A stretch of 64,000 bases of DNA, from assembly GCF_021653995.1 (NCBI RefSeq), contig NZ_JAJJOZ010000009.1, forward strand, positions 1 to 64,000. The letters are read 5' to 3'. The notes under the pieces were generated by a model. It was not told the origin of the DNA and searched no databases. It saw only the letters and a program-made list of their open reading frames with translations. Each line of letters starts with the position of its first letter. The first letter of the stretch is position 1. The stretch comes from Allopusillimonas lactea. Its GTDB lineage: Bacteria > Pseudomonadota > Gammaproteobacteria > Burkholderiales > Burkholderiaceae_B. Shown here one piece after another: positions 16,820 to 25,499 of the stretch. The position numbers and the translations under genes are program-made.

Positions 16820-17557
16820 TTACTTGCCGGTGTATACAGGCTTGCGCTTTTCGCGGAATGCGCGCATGCCTTCTTGTGTATCGGCGCTTTCACGCACCAC
16901 GCCCAGATCCCGCACGATGTGCGCCATGTCTTCGGACGGCCCTTTGGCCAGCACGTGCCCCGTCACGAAGCGCTTGAGCGTGCGCTGAACCAACGGCGCC
17001 ATCTCGGCCAGCGAGGCGGCCATCTCGAGCGCGGCCTCCACCTGCTTGCCCACTGGCACGACTTGATTCACAAGCCCCACATCGTAGGCGCGCTGCGCAT
17101 CAAGGATGGCACCGCGCAACATGACGTCCATCGCCACCTTATGGGGAATCCGCGCGGCAAGGCCGGCAATCATCCCGCCCGTGAAGCCCAGCTTGGCCTC
17201 GGGATAAGAAAAGCGTGTGTTCTCGGCCGCCACCGCGAGGTCACACATCATATGCATTACCATGGCGCCGCCCACAACCCACCCAGCGGTCGCCGCGATG
17301 ATCGGCTTTTCAGTGGTGATCCCCACGGTGGGTATGCAGCGCCACAGCTCTGGCAGGTTGGACACATCGGCACCGGCCGAGAATGCCTTGTCGCCCGCGC
17401 CGGTAATCACGGCAACCCGCTGGTCCGACTGGTCAAACTCGGCAAATCCATCCTGCAGCGCCAGCGCCGTATCTTTGCAGATGGCGTTGTGCTTGTCCTG
17501 CCGGTTGATCGTAAACAGCGTTACGGCCCCATGATGTTCTATCGTCACGACACTCAT
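16820..17557 (-). CDS. Crotonase-superfamily (enoyl-CoA hydratase/isomerase) protein, atypical active site
   Basis: Predicted 245-aa crotonase. The oxyanion-hole segments are SAGAD (about residue 60) and GWVVGGAM (about 92-99). The glutamate of classical hydratases in GGGxEL (Glu144 of rat mitochondrial hydratase) is replaced: the sequence reads GGAMVM. The second glutamate is retained in YPEAKLG. One-glutamate crotonases usually do isomerisation, dehalogenation, hydrolysis or other chemistry rather than simple hydration (established knowledge). The start has GGAGG 9 nt upstream. It lies 30 nt after the acyl-CoA synthetase gene within the operon. Confidence 0.88.
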   Translation of the reverse strand: MSVVTIEHHGAVTLFTINRQDKHNAICKDTALALQDGFAEFDQSDQRVAVITGAGDKAFSAGADVSNLPELWRCIPTVGITTEKPIIAATAGWVVGGAMVMHMMCDLAVAAENTRFSYPEAKLGFTGGMIAGLAARIPHKVAMDVMLRGAILDAQRAYDVGLVNQVVPVGKQVEAALEMAASLAEMAPLVQRTLKRFVTGHVLAKGPSEDMAHIVRDLGVVRESADTQEGMRAFREKRKPVYTGK

Positions 17558-17587
17558 CGCCTTGATTCCTCCTTTGCGGGTTCAGCG

Positions 17588-19696
17588 TCAGGACAGCCGG
17601 GCGCGCGCATCCACGGCGACGCATCCCTGCCCCTGTATTTTCACTTTCAATGGGTTGATCTCGATTTCAAAATCGCGCTTGGCCAGATCGGACGCCAGCC
17701 AGCCCAGGCGCACCAACGCGTCGGCGACGCTATCGATGTCCAGACCGGCACGGCCGCGGTAAGGCTGCAGAAGCGGGGCCACGCGCAAACGCGCCAGCGC
17801 TGCTTTGGCCGTGTCCACGTCGAAGGGCGCGGGCAGCACCACGATGTCTTTCAGCGCCTCGACCAGCACGCCGCCGCTTCCCACAACCACCTGCGGGCCG
17901 AATTGCGCATCGCGCCGCGCGCCCAGAATCAGCTCCAGCTCTCCGCCTTCCATCGCCTGCAGCGAAAAGCCCTCGATCCGGGCGTTCGGGCAGACGCCCG
18001 CGATACGTTCGCGCATTGTCCGAAGACCGCGGGCCAACTGGGCTTCATCCATGATGTTCAGCAGTACGCCGCCAACATCCGATTTGTGCACGATATCGGG
18101 CGAAACAATCTTGGCTACCAACGGGAAGCCTACATCGGCCGCGCATGCAAGCGCCTCTTGCTCGGAACCCACCAGCCGTTCACGATTGACGGGTATGCCA
18201 ATCGAGCCCAGGAGCTGCTTGCTCTCGAATTCACCCAGTTCGCCCGAGGGCAGTGCGGCAGCGGTGCAGCCTATTGGACGCACAGCCTCACCAGGTTCTT
18301 GGTACGCGGACCACGCGCGCCAGGCGGCCAGCGCTTGCACCGCTTCGCCCAGGTTGTCCGAGAACGGTTGGCGACGCTCAACAAGCACTTGACGCGACGC
18401 GTCTGCTGCCTGCCCGGGCTGCATCACAAACAGCGAGGGCTTGCCGCTCTGCCTGGCGCCCTCTTCCAGATAGCGCGTCACATCGTGCAGCGCAGGCGCA
18501 GTGGTCAACACCATCAGCGCCGCATCCACGCGGCTATCCTCCAAGGCGATGCGTGCGGTGCGCTCGACGATGTCGGACGCATTGGCTGCCACGTCGTGAC
18601 GGCGCCCGCCCACATCAATCGGGTTCTGCGCCTGCCCTTCCGAATAGAGTTCGGCAAGCTTGTGCTGCGTTGCCGGCTCGAACTCCGCCAGCGGGATCCC
18701 CGCCTCGGAAAGACGATCCGCGCTCAGCGCACCGCCACCGCCAGAGGTTGTGATGATTGCGGTTTGATCCACGCGGCGGCCCGGATAACGCGCCATTGCG
18801 CTTGCCAGCAGCAGCATGGCGGCCGGGTCTTCCATCAGCACGATGTTCTCGCGCCGGAACACCGCTTCCATCGAGGCGTAATCACCCGCCATGCTTGCCG
18901 TATGGGAAAACGCGGCACGGCTGCCCATGCTTGTTTTCCCTGCCTTCACGGCCAACCAGGGCTTGCCGGCCGCGCGGGCCTTCCTGGCGAGAGCCACCAA
19001 ACGAGCCGGTGACTTGACGCCCTCGATATAGGTGCATATCACTTTTGTCGCCGGGTCGTGAATCATCCACTCCACGAAATCGCAAAGCTCCAGATCGGCC
19101 TGGTTGCCCACCGAGACGCAATGACTGAATCCGATGCCCTGGCCTTGTGCGCGGTCGAACAAGGTCGCCATCAATGCGCCGCTCTGGCTGACAAAACCGA
19201 TCGGGCTTTGCGCCAGCGTCTCCACGTCCAGGGCGGGCGATGAACATAGCACCAGGCGATGCGCGGGGCTGATGACGCCCAGACAATTCGGGCCGATCAG
19301 GCGCATGCCACCCTGCCGCGCAGCACGGACGACTTCGCGCTCCAGCGCCGCGCCTTCCTCCCCCGCATCAGAGAATTTCGATGTGATGACAATGCCGCAG
19401 CGCGCACCCTTCTGCGCGCATGCGCTCACTTCTTCCAATACCTTGGCGTGGGGGATCGCCATCACTACCATGTCAGGCGCTTCGGGCAGCTCGGCCACCG
19501 AGCGGTATGTCTTGATGCCCAGCAACGTCTCGCGCGCCGGATTGATCGGATACACCGTACCCGAGTACCCATGCCGCAGCAGCATGCGATACAAGCGCCC
19601 CCCAAATTTAGACTGGTCTTCCGATGCGCCAATCACCGCAACACTGCGGGGATTCATATACGCGCTCAGCGCGAGCGCCGCGTTTGCATTGTCCAT
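17588..19696 (-). CDS. NDP-forming acyl-CoA synthetase (fused alpha-beta, Acs/ACD type)
   Basis: Predicted 702-aa enzyme combining three parts: an N-terminal CoA-binding Rossmann domain (SVAVIGASEDQSKFGGRLYR, GPNCLG), succinyl-CoA-ligase-like middle domains (SQSGALMATLF, SVGNQADLELCDF), and a C-terminal ATP-grasp domain (FPLVAKIVSPDIVHKSDVGGV, ELILGARRDAQFGP, EINPLKV). The phosphohistidine loop is AAFSHTAS with His265. Such enzymes interconvert acyl-CoA with acid and nucleotide triphosphate. In this operon it could recover ATP from an acyl-CoA end product or activate a substrate. Full length; no defect seen. Confidence 0.9.
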   Translation of the reverse strand: MDNANAALALSAYMNPRSVAVIGASEDQSKFGGRLYRMLLRHGYSGTVYPINPARETLLGIKTYRSVAELPEAPDMVVMAIPHAKVLEEVSACAQKGARCGIVITSKFSDAGEEGAALEREVVRAARQGGMRLIGPNCLGVISPAHRLVLCSSPALDVETLAQSPIGFVSQSGALMATLFDRAQGQGIGFSHCVSVGNQADLELCDFVEWMIHDPATKVICTYIEGVKSPARLVALARKARAAGKPWLAVKAGKTSMGSRAAFSHTASMAGDYASMEAVFRRENIVLMEDPAAMLLLASAMARYPGRRVDQTAIITTSGGGGALSADRLSEAGIPLAEFEPATQHKLAELYSEGQAQNPIDVGGRRHDVAANASDIVERTARIALEDSRVDAALMVLTTAPALHDVTRYLEEGARQSGKPSLFVMQPGQAADASRQVLVERRQPFSDNLGEAVQALAAWRAWSAYQEPGEAVRPIGCTAAALPSGELGEFESKQLLGSIGIPVNRERLVGSEQEALACAADVGFPLVAKIVSPDIVHKSDVGGVLLNIMDEAQLARGLRTMRERIAGVCPNARIEGFSLQAMEGGELELILGARRDAQFGPQVVVGSGGVLVEALKDIVVLPAPFDVDTAKAALARLRVAPLLQPYRGRAGLDIDSVADALVRLGWLASDLAKRDFEIEINPLKVKIQGQGCVAVDARARLS

Positions 19697-19720
19697 TCGT
19701 TTACGTCCGTTGTTTAGCGT

Positions 19721-20458
19721 TCATTTTCGCGAAGCTTGGCGGTATGCCTCGATGCGCGACTTCAGCCCTGGCTCAGCCGCGGATTTCAGCAGTGCACACA
19801 AATCTGCATTGAGCTCGTCTGCTGTGCTGCGAGTGGCTCGCTGCACAGCAGCATGGGTATTCAGGGAAAGACGGGAAGATTCAGCGGCCAATTGTTCTAT
19901 GCGGATGTCGATCTCAGCGTGGTCTACACGGTCGGTAAACATGCCCGCCTCATGCGCCTGCGCCTCGGAAATCAGACTGCCGCTCCGCACCCAAGCGCGG
20001 GCGCGGGCCGTACCCACAATGGACGCAAGGCGGCGCGTCCCCAGCACCAGGCCAAATGCCGCACCGGGAAAGCAGAAGCTTGCGTCACCCTTGATCCAGC
20101 GCTGCTCGCAGGCCAGGAACAGATCAGCCCCCGCACCCATGATGCGCCCATGACCAATGGCCGCCACCGTGAACGGCGCGGCATGCAACGCCTGCAACAG
20201 CAGCTCGATCCGGGCAAAGCGTGCCAGCAGGATGTCGTCGGTCACGGCATCGAGATCGGACAGATCGAAACCCGTGCAAAAATGCTTGCCTTCCGCTTCA
20301 AGCACCAGTAAACGCGTGCCGTCCTGGTAGCTTATGCGCACCTGCTCAGCAAGCATGTCGACCAGGTCGGGAGACAGGCTGTTGCCCCGCTCGGGCCGCC
20401 GAAGCGTGAGGCGGACAACACCCGCATGGCGCTCTGTTTTCAGTATCTCCTGCAGCAT
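19721..20458 (-). CDS. Crotonase-superfamily protein lacking both canonical glutamates
   Basis: Predicted 245-aa crotonase-fold protein. The first oxyanion loop is CTGFDLSDL instead of SAGAD. The second reads GRIMGAGADLFLA, which places Asp or Ala where the hydratase Glu144 would be. FPGAAFGL replaces the usual PExxLG, so the Glu164 equivalent is Gly. Hydratase chemistry is therefore unlikely; hydrolysis, decarboxylation or C-S cleavage is possible (inference). I chose the ATG at 20458, 5 nt after the upstream stop; an alternative GTG at 20476 would overlap the dioxygenase gene by 13 nt. Confidence 0.82.
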   Translation of the reverse strand: MLQEILKTERHAGVVRLTLRRPERGNSLSPDLVDMLAEQVRISYQDGTRLLVLEAEGKHFCTGFDLSDLDAVTDDILLARFARIELLLQALHAAPFTVAAIGHGRIMGAGADLFLACEQRWIKGDASFCFPGAAFGLVLGTRRLASIVGTARARAWVRSGSLISEAQAHEAGMFTDRVDHAEIDIRIEQLAAESSRLSLNTHAAVQRATRSTADELNADLCALLKSAAEPGLKSRIEAYRQASRK

Positions 20459-20463
20459 GCGCT

Positions 20464-21057
20464 TTAACCCACCCACAGATTCGGCACGAACGCGTTGGCA
20501 TATCCCGACACAAACGCCTTGCTGGCCGCGGTGTCGGGATCGAACACAGATCGATTGATACGCCCGATATTTCCACCGTATATGTGTATGCTGATCGACA
20601 CGCGATCGGAGAATGCGTTGCTTACCTGGTGAATGTCGCCAGAAGCCGGCGACACATAGGCTACCTCTCCCGCCCGCAGTACATCGGCTTCGCCCGCTTT
20701 GCGCAGGCCACTGCCTGATGCCTCGTACATCTGGTTGATTTCCGCGCCGCGCAGCACACCGATCACGCCCCAGACCGTATGATCGTGAACCGGTGTTTTC
20801 TGGCCCGGCCCCCAGACAAAGCTGACGACGGAAAAACGCTCGCGCGGATCTCCATACAACAGGTACTGACGATAGTATTGCGCGTCGGGCTCCGCCATTT
20901 CGCGCGGCAGCCAGTCGTCGTGAGCAACGAGCTGCTTCATCAGCGGCTCGATCCCCGCGCGTATTTCTGATTCGTCCAGCGCAGGCGCATCAAGCAACGT
21001 GTCGACGGCGCCAACAAACTTTCGCAAGCGTTCTGTGTTCTGCTGATTCGTACTCAT
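20464..21057 (-). CDS. 3-mercaptopropionate dioxygenase-like thiol dioxygenase (cupin)
   Basis: Predicted 197-aa Fe(II) thiol dioxygenase, which oxidises a thiol to a sulfinate with O2. The iron ligands are His91 and His93 (PVHDHTVWG) and His143 (GDIHQVSN). The outer-sphere Ser-His-Tyr triad is visible as Ser156-His158-Tyr160 (SIHIYGG). At the position where mammalian-type cysteine dioxygenase has Arg60, this protein has Gln64 (YYRQYLL), the mark of 3-mercaptopropionate dioxygenases. Its start overlaps the CoA-transferase stop (TAATG). In Advenella, 3-mercaptopropionate is oxidised to 3-sulfinopropionate and then given CoA by a class III transferase, which fits the neighbour here. Cysteine or another thiol remains possible. 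Confidence 0.85.
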   Translation of the reverse strand: MSTNQQNTERLRKFVGAVDTLLDAPALDESEIRAGIEPLMKQLVAHDDWLPREMAEPDAQYYRQYLLYGDPRERFSVVSFVWGPGQKTPVHDHTVWGVIGVLRGAEINQMYEASGSGLRKAGEADVLRAGEVAYVSPASGDIHQVSNAFSDRVSISIHIYGGNIGRINRSVFDPDTAASKAFVSGYANAFVPNLWVG

Positions 21058-22229
21058 TACCGACTACCCTCCCCCTGTGCGCAAGCCTCACGGATATTCT
21101 CGGAATGTTCGCCCAACGCCGGCGGATTCATTCTTATGGGAAATGCTTTGCCATCCATCATAAGAGGCGATGCAAATGTGCGTGTCTGCGTACCGCCCGG
21201 CAGCGAGATGTCGCGCACCCATTGCATATGGGCCACCTGATGGTCGCCAAGGGCGGCGGCATAGTCATTGATGCGCGCATGAGGCACGCCCGCCTCTCTG
21301 AATTTTTCTATCCATGTATCGACGGGAGCCGTCTGAAACACCGGCTCCAGAATATCCTTTAGCGCCAATTGATTGCGGGCGCGTTCAGTGGGCGACGCAA
21401 AGCGCGCATCATCGAACAGATGCTCCAGGCCAACAACCCTGCACACCTCCCGCCATAGCTTCTGATTGCCCGCCGCGATGGCGAAATACCCGTCCTTGGC
21501 CTGGTAAGCCTGGTAGGGTGCGTTTCTCGGGTGCGCCGATCCCAGCTTCCTCGGGCTGTTGCCGGTGCCGAAATACTCGCTGGTCTGCAAGGCGGCGATA
21601 CCCAAGGTGCAGCCATACATGGGGACATCGATATGCGCGCCGCGCCCGCTAGCGCGCACGCGCAGCAGCGCGGAGGCCACGGCGTACGCCGCATACAGGC
21701 CAGACGCGAAATCCGACAACGGAACGCCGCATTTCACCGGCGCGCCATCAGGCTCTCCCGTCACGCTCATGACGCCTGAGGCTGCCTGTATGGTGAGATC
21801 AAAACCGCCCTCGGTCGCCCGGGGGCCAGTCTGCCCATAGGCGGAGATCGAGCAGTACACGAGCTTGGGGTGCTCGGCGGAAAGCGCCGCATAGCCCAGC
21901 CCCAGCCTGTCCATGACGCCGGGGCGATTGTTCTCGAGCACCACATCCGCACCCAGGATCAACGATTTTGCCAGCCGAACATCGTCCGCATTTTTCAGAT
22001 CCAGCACAACCGACGACTTGTTCCGATTCAACGATGCAAAGTTTTCGCTAAAGCCTTCCCGGATCGGTGGCCATTGCCGCAGCGCATCCCCACCCGGCGG
22101 CTCCACCTTGATCACTTCCGCCCCCATGTCAGCCAACAGCATTGCCCCAAACGGGCCGGCCGCCACCGAACAGAATTCAATCACTCTGATCCCGGTCAAT
22201 GGTAGAGCGCTCGTTTCGATCTCATTCAT
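21057..22229 (-). CDS. CaiB/BaiF-type (class III) CoA-transferase
   Basis: Predicted 390-aa transferase that moves CoA between carboxylates. N-terminal LTGIRVIEFCSVAAGPFGAMLLADMGAEVIKVE, NRNKSSVVLDLKN, and GGFDLTIQAASGVMSVTG are family signatures. The catalytic aspartate that forms the acyl-anhydride intermediate is Asp173 in CGVPLSDFASG. It is the first gene of the minus-strand operon, with AAAAGGG upstream of the ATG and an IclR-type palindrome in the divergent intergenic region. With the thiol dioxygenase next to it, a sulfinate acid such as 3-sulfinopropionate is a plausible CoA acceptor (inference). Confidence 0.92.
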   Translation of the reverse strand: MNEIETSALPLTGIRVIEFCSVAAGPFGAMLLADMGAEVIKVEPPGGDALRQWPPIREGFSENFASLNRNKSSVVLDLKNADDVRLAKSLILGADVVLENNRPGVMDRLGLGYAALSAEHPKLVYCSISAYGQTGPRATEGGFDLTIQAASGVMSVTGEPDGAPVKCGVPLSDFASGLYAAYAVASALLRVRASGRGAHIDVPMYGCTLGIAALQTSEYFGTGNSPRKLGSAHPRNAPYQAYQAKDGYFAIAAGNQKLWREVCRVVGLEHLFDDARFASPTERARNQLALKDILEPVFQTAPVDTWIEKFREAGVPHARINDYAAALGDHQVAHMQWVRDISLPGGTQTRTFASPLMMDGKAFPIRMNPPALGEHSENIREACAQGEGSR

Positions 22230-22322
22230 TTCGAGCCCTTTTCAAAAATTTTCCGCGCATAGGCGCAGGCAATATCAATGACAGGATTGATTCTATAAGG
22301 GTTCCAAATTACAATAAAACAT

Positions 22323-22337
22323 TTCCATATAATGGAA
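22323..22337. promoter_or_regulatory. IclR-type operator palindrome, copy 1
   Basis: TTCCA-TATAA-TGGAA is a perfect 5-bp inverted repeat with 5-bp spacer, 7 bp upstream of the IclR start. A further GGTTCC at 22300-22305 pairs with GGAACC at 22334-22339. An almost identical site lies at 25748-25762, which strongly suggests that the same regulator binds both. Confidence 0.75.
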
Positions 22338-22344
22338 CCAAGGC

Positions 22345-23142
22345 ATGAATAACACCCTCATCAAGGGGTTGCAGGTCGTCGAGTTCCTGGCTCACAGCGA
22401 TAGGCAGCAAAGCCTTACCGACATCGCAAACAATCTCGGTCTGGCCAAAAGCAATGTTCATCGGCTTTTGCAGGCGCTGTCCGAACTAAAGTACGTCATA
22501 CGCGATGACGTCACAGGGGGCTACAGCGCATCCATCAAGCTGTGGGAACTCGGCTCCGCCGTACTTTCCAAGCTGGATCTCAAACGGCATGCAGAGCAAT
22601 GGATGTCTACGCTCATGGATCAAACGGGCGAAACCGTTCACCTCTCCGTGCTGGATGAAGACGAGGTGGTTTATGTTCACAAGATCGAAAGCGACAACCC
22701 TATCCGGGCCTATACACAAATCGGCGGGCGCATACCCGCCTATTGCGTGGCAACCGGCAAGGCCATGCTGGCCTATCGCTCCGACAGCATGCTTCAGCGG
22801 ATAGCGGGCAACCTCAAGCCGATCACCCCAACAACCATCACCAGCCCCAAGCGCTTCGCACAGGAAATCGAGAAAATCCGCAAACAAGGCTATGCGGTCA
22901 ATCGGGGCGAGTGGCGTGAAGGCGTGTATGGTGTTGCCGCCCCCATTCTGGATGGCTCGGGCCAGGTCATCGCCGCCATCGGCCTCTCAGGCCCGGCCGC
23001 CCGCTTTCGCCCCCAGCAAATAAAGGGTTTCGCAGATCACCTCGGCAGGGCTGCAGAGGCGATCACCCTTAGCCTTGGGGGCAACCAAAGCTACCATGCG
23101 CTCGGGTACATTACCCGGCATATGGTCAGCGCCAAAAAGTAG
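22345..23142 (+). CDS. IclR-family transcriptional regulator of the thiol-dioxygenase locus
   Basis: Predicted 265-aa regulator. The winged helix-turn-helix covers about residues 6-70 (LTDIANNLGLAKSNVHRLLQAL). The effector domain includes ETVHLSVLDEDEVVYVHKIES, IGGRIPAYCVATGKAMLA and VYGVAAPILDGSGQVIAAIGLSG, the standard IclR pattern with the ATGKAMLA pocket. It is divergent from the CoA-transferase operon and its start abuts the TTCCA-TGGAA palindrome, so autoregulation is likely. It probably also controls the molybdoenzyme and Bug/GMC genes through the second palindrome. Confidence 0.92.
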   Translation: MNNTLIKGLQVVEFLAHSDRQQSLTDIANNLGLAKSNVHRLLQALSELKYVIRDDVTGGYSASIKLWELGSAVLSKLDLKRHAEQWMSTLMDQTGETVHLSVLDEDEVVYVHKIESDNPIRAYTQIGGRIPAYCVATGKAMLAYRSDSMLQRIAGNLKPITPTTITSPKRFAQEIEKIRKQGYAVNRGEWREGVYGVAAPILDGSGQVIAAIGLSGPAARFRPQQIKGFADHLGRAAEAITLSLGGNQSYHALGYITRHMVSAKK

Positions 23143-23183
23143 CGCCGGTCGGGGCGGGGCGCCGCGGCTGTGCGTCCCGATGT

Positions 23184-25499
23184 TCACGCCGGCATTATGT
23201 CGGGGCTTTCAAAAACGGTGATCGGCGGCAAGGGGTGCACATAGCGTTCAAGGCGCACCAGACAAGACTGCGCGGCGCAGCCCTGGCTCAGGGCTGATGC
23301 CGGCCTGTCCTGCGTCAATACGTTCGGGTTGCCATGGCTTTCTAGATTGGATCCGTCCGGCGCCAGGCACGGGTCAAACCAGGCGCCGGTGGCCAGCGCC
23401 ACCACGCCCGGGCGCACGCCCTCGGTAATCAATGCCGCGGCGAGGCAGGCGCCCCGGCCGTTCGACACGCGTACGATATCGTTTTCGCTGATGCCGCGCG
23501 CCGCCGCATCGCGCGGATTGATGCGCACGGGCTCTCTCTGGTTGATTTTTCCGCCCCGGCTGTATGCGCTGTGGTCCAGTTGGCTGTGCAGGCGTGTGTG
23601 GGGCTGATCGGAGATCATATGCAGCCATCCCTCGGAAGCCACGGCGGGCGACAGCCATTCCTTCGGTTCGTACCAGGCCGGGTGACCGGCGCAGTCGGGA
23701 AGGGCATAACCGGCGATGCGCTCGCTGTGTATCTCGATCTTGCCCGATGGGGTGGTCAGCGGGTTGGCGGCGGGATCATGGCGGAAGTCCGCCAGCATCA
23801 CCACTCCCTCCTCCGGCTCGCCCTCGGGCTGCAAGTCGATCCGGCCTTGCTTCCAGAAAGTGTCGAAATCGGGCAGCGCGATGCCCGATCTATGGGCGCT
23901 GCCTATGCATTCGCTATACATGGCTTCCAGCCATTGCATCGTGCTGCGCGATTGGGTGAAGGCGTCCCACGCACCCAGGCGCTGAGCCAGCTCGGAGAAA
24001 ATCTGATAATCGTCGCGGGCTTCGCCATAGGGTGACATGGCCCGGTGCATCGCTACCATGTAGCGCTCGCGGTTCGAATAGCCGATGTCATCGCGCTCAA
24101 GCGTAGTCGTGGCAGGCAGGACAATGTCCGCCATGCGCGCCGTTGACGTCCAGAAAGGCTCATTGACCACAATCGTCTCGGGCTTGCGCCAGGCCCGCGC
24201 CAGGCGGTTCAGATCCTGGTGATGATGGAAGGGATTGCCGCCCGCCCAGTAGACCAGACGGATATCGGGGTACCGGTATTGGGCTCCGTTGTACTGGAAC
24301 GGCTCTCCGGGGTGCAGCAGCATGTCCGAAAGGCGGGCAACGGGGATGAAGGCTGCCACGGCATTGCGCCCCTGCGACAACGTGGGCCCCGAGAACTTGG
24401 GCACAGCACTGCCTATCATGTTCACCGCGCCGTACCCCACGCCGAACCCACCGCCCGGCAAGCCGATCTGGCCCAGCATGGCCGCGACAACGACCACAAG
24501 CCAATAGGGTTGCTCGCCATGCTCGGCGCGCTGCAGCGACCAGGCGGCGTTGATCATGGATCGGGTTGCCGCCAAATCGCGTGCCAGCGCGCGTATACGA
24601 GCCGCGTCGATTCCGGTGATCGGCGCCGCCCATTCCGCACTTTTCGGTCGGCCATCGGCCTCACCCGACAGATACGCGGCAAAGACGTCGAAACCAACGC
24701 AGTACTTGTCCAGGAAAGCGCGATCATGCAGGCTTTCCGAATACAGGGTATGCGCGATTGCCAGCAACAGCGCCGCATCGGTGTTGGGCACAATCGGCCA
24801 CCAATCGCTCTCGCGCCCCGTCAGCAGGTCGTCGCGCACCGGGCTGATGTTAACGAAGCGCACGCCCGCATCGGCCATGCGCGCAAGTGCGCCGCGCACG
24901 CGATGCGGCGCCGGCCCGCCCGCGCTGATCTGCGCATTCTTCTCGGGCACACCGCCGAACGTCACGAAAAGCTTGGTATTGCGTGCCAGCACGTCCCACG
25001 ACGTATGGCTGCTCATCAGCGTTTCCATGGGCGCAACAATATGCGGCATCAATACCCGCGCCGCGCCCAGGCTGTATGAGTCCCGATGACTGACATAGCC
25101 GCCAATCGCATTCAGAAAACGGTGCGTCTGGCTTTGGGCGTGATGAAAGCGCCCCGCGCTGGACCAGCCATAACATCCGCCGAAGATGGCTTGATTGCCA
25201 TGGTGTTCCCGCACGCGCCGCAACTCGCCGGCCACGAGATCAAGCGCTTCGTCCCAGGGCACTTCGATGAAAGGCTCTTTGCCGCGGCGCTCCGGCATCG
25301 CGCCCGGCCCGTGGCGCAGCCAGCTTTGCCGCACACTGGGGCGCTTTACCCTCACTGACGCATCGCGGCAAGCATCAAGCATCGCCGCGCCTATGGGCGA
25401 CGGCGCGTCATCCTCCGGGATCGGCTCAAGGCGCGACAGTACGCCGTTCTCGTGAACAGTTTCGTAAACACCCCAATGGGCCGCGGTATATGTCTTCAT
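23184..25499 (-). CDS. Molybdopterin S/N-oxide reductase (DMSO/biotin-sulfoxide reductase family), cytoplasmic
   Basis: Predicted 771-aa bis-MGD molybdoenzyme. GGCYGWSSAG holds Tyr110 and Trp112, corresponding to Tyr114 and Trp116 of DMSO reductase. DSYSLGAA supplies the probable Mo-ligand Ser143. C-terminal LHSQLDHS, INPRDAAARGI and ATGAWFDPCL match the cofactor-binding domain. No N-terminal iron-sulfur cysteine cluster and no Tat signal are present, so it resembles cytoplasmic BisC more than periplasmic TorA or DorA. The ATG at 25499 is chosen to give the family-like N-terminus; its ribosome-binding site is poor, and an in-frame start at 25553 exists. Its promoter region carries the IclR-type palindrome. 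It is likely to reduce a sulfoxide linked to the neighbouring thiol pathway (inference). Confidence 0.88.
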   Translation of the reverse strand: MKTYTAAHWGVYETVHENGVLSRLEPIPEDDAPSPIGAAMLDACRDASVRVKRPSVRQSWLRHGPGAMPERRGKEPFIEVPWDEALDLVAGELRRVREHHGNQAIFGGCYGWSSAGRFHHAQSQTHRFLNAIGGYVSHRDSYSLGAARVLMPHIVAPMETLMSSHTSWDVLARNTKLFVTFGGVPEKNAQISAGGPAPHRVRGALARMADAGVRFVNISPVRDDLLTGRESDWWPIVPNTDAALLLAIAHTLYSESLHDRAFLDKYCVGFDVFAAYLSGEADGRPKSAEWAAPITGIDAARIRALARDLAATRSMINAAWSLQRAEHGEQPYWLVVVVAAMLGQIGLPGGGFGVGYGAVNMIGSAVPKFSGPTLSQGRNAVAAFIPVARLSDMLLHPGEPFQYNGAQYRYPDIRLVYWAGGNPFHHHQDLNRLARAWRKPETIVVNEPFWTSTARMADIVLPATTTLERDDIGYSNRERYMVAMHRAMSPYGEARDDYQIFSELAQRLGAWDAFTQSRSTMQWLEAMYSECIGSAHRSGIALPDFDTFWKQGRIDLQPEGEPEEGVVMLADFRHDPAANPLTTPSGKIEIHSERIAGYALPDCAGHPAWYEPKEWLSPAVASEGWLHMISDQPHTRLHSQLDHSAYSRGGKINQREPVRINPRDAAARGISENDIVRVSNGRGACLAAALITEGVRPGVVALATGAWFDPCLAPDGSNLESHGNPNVLTQDRPASALSQGCAAQSCLVRLERYVHPLPPITVFESPDIMPA

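Noticed and set aside
16874..19012. Long plus-strand open frame of 712 codons opposite the crotonase and synthetase genes
   Set aside because: It is the antisense of two well-supported genes, is rich in His, Arg and Gly without any domain, and reflects GC-rich third positions.
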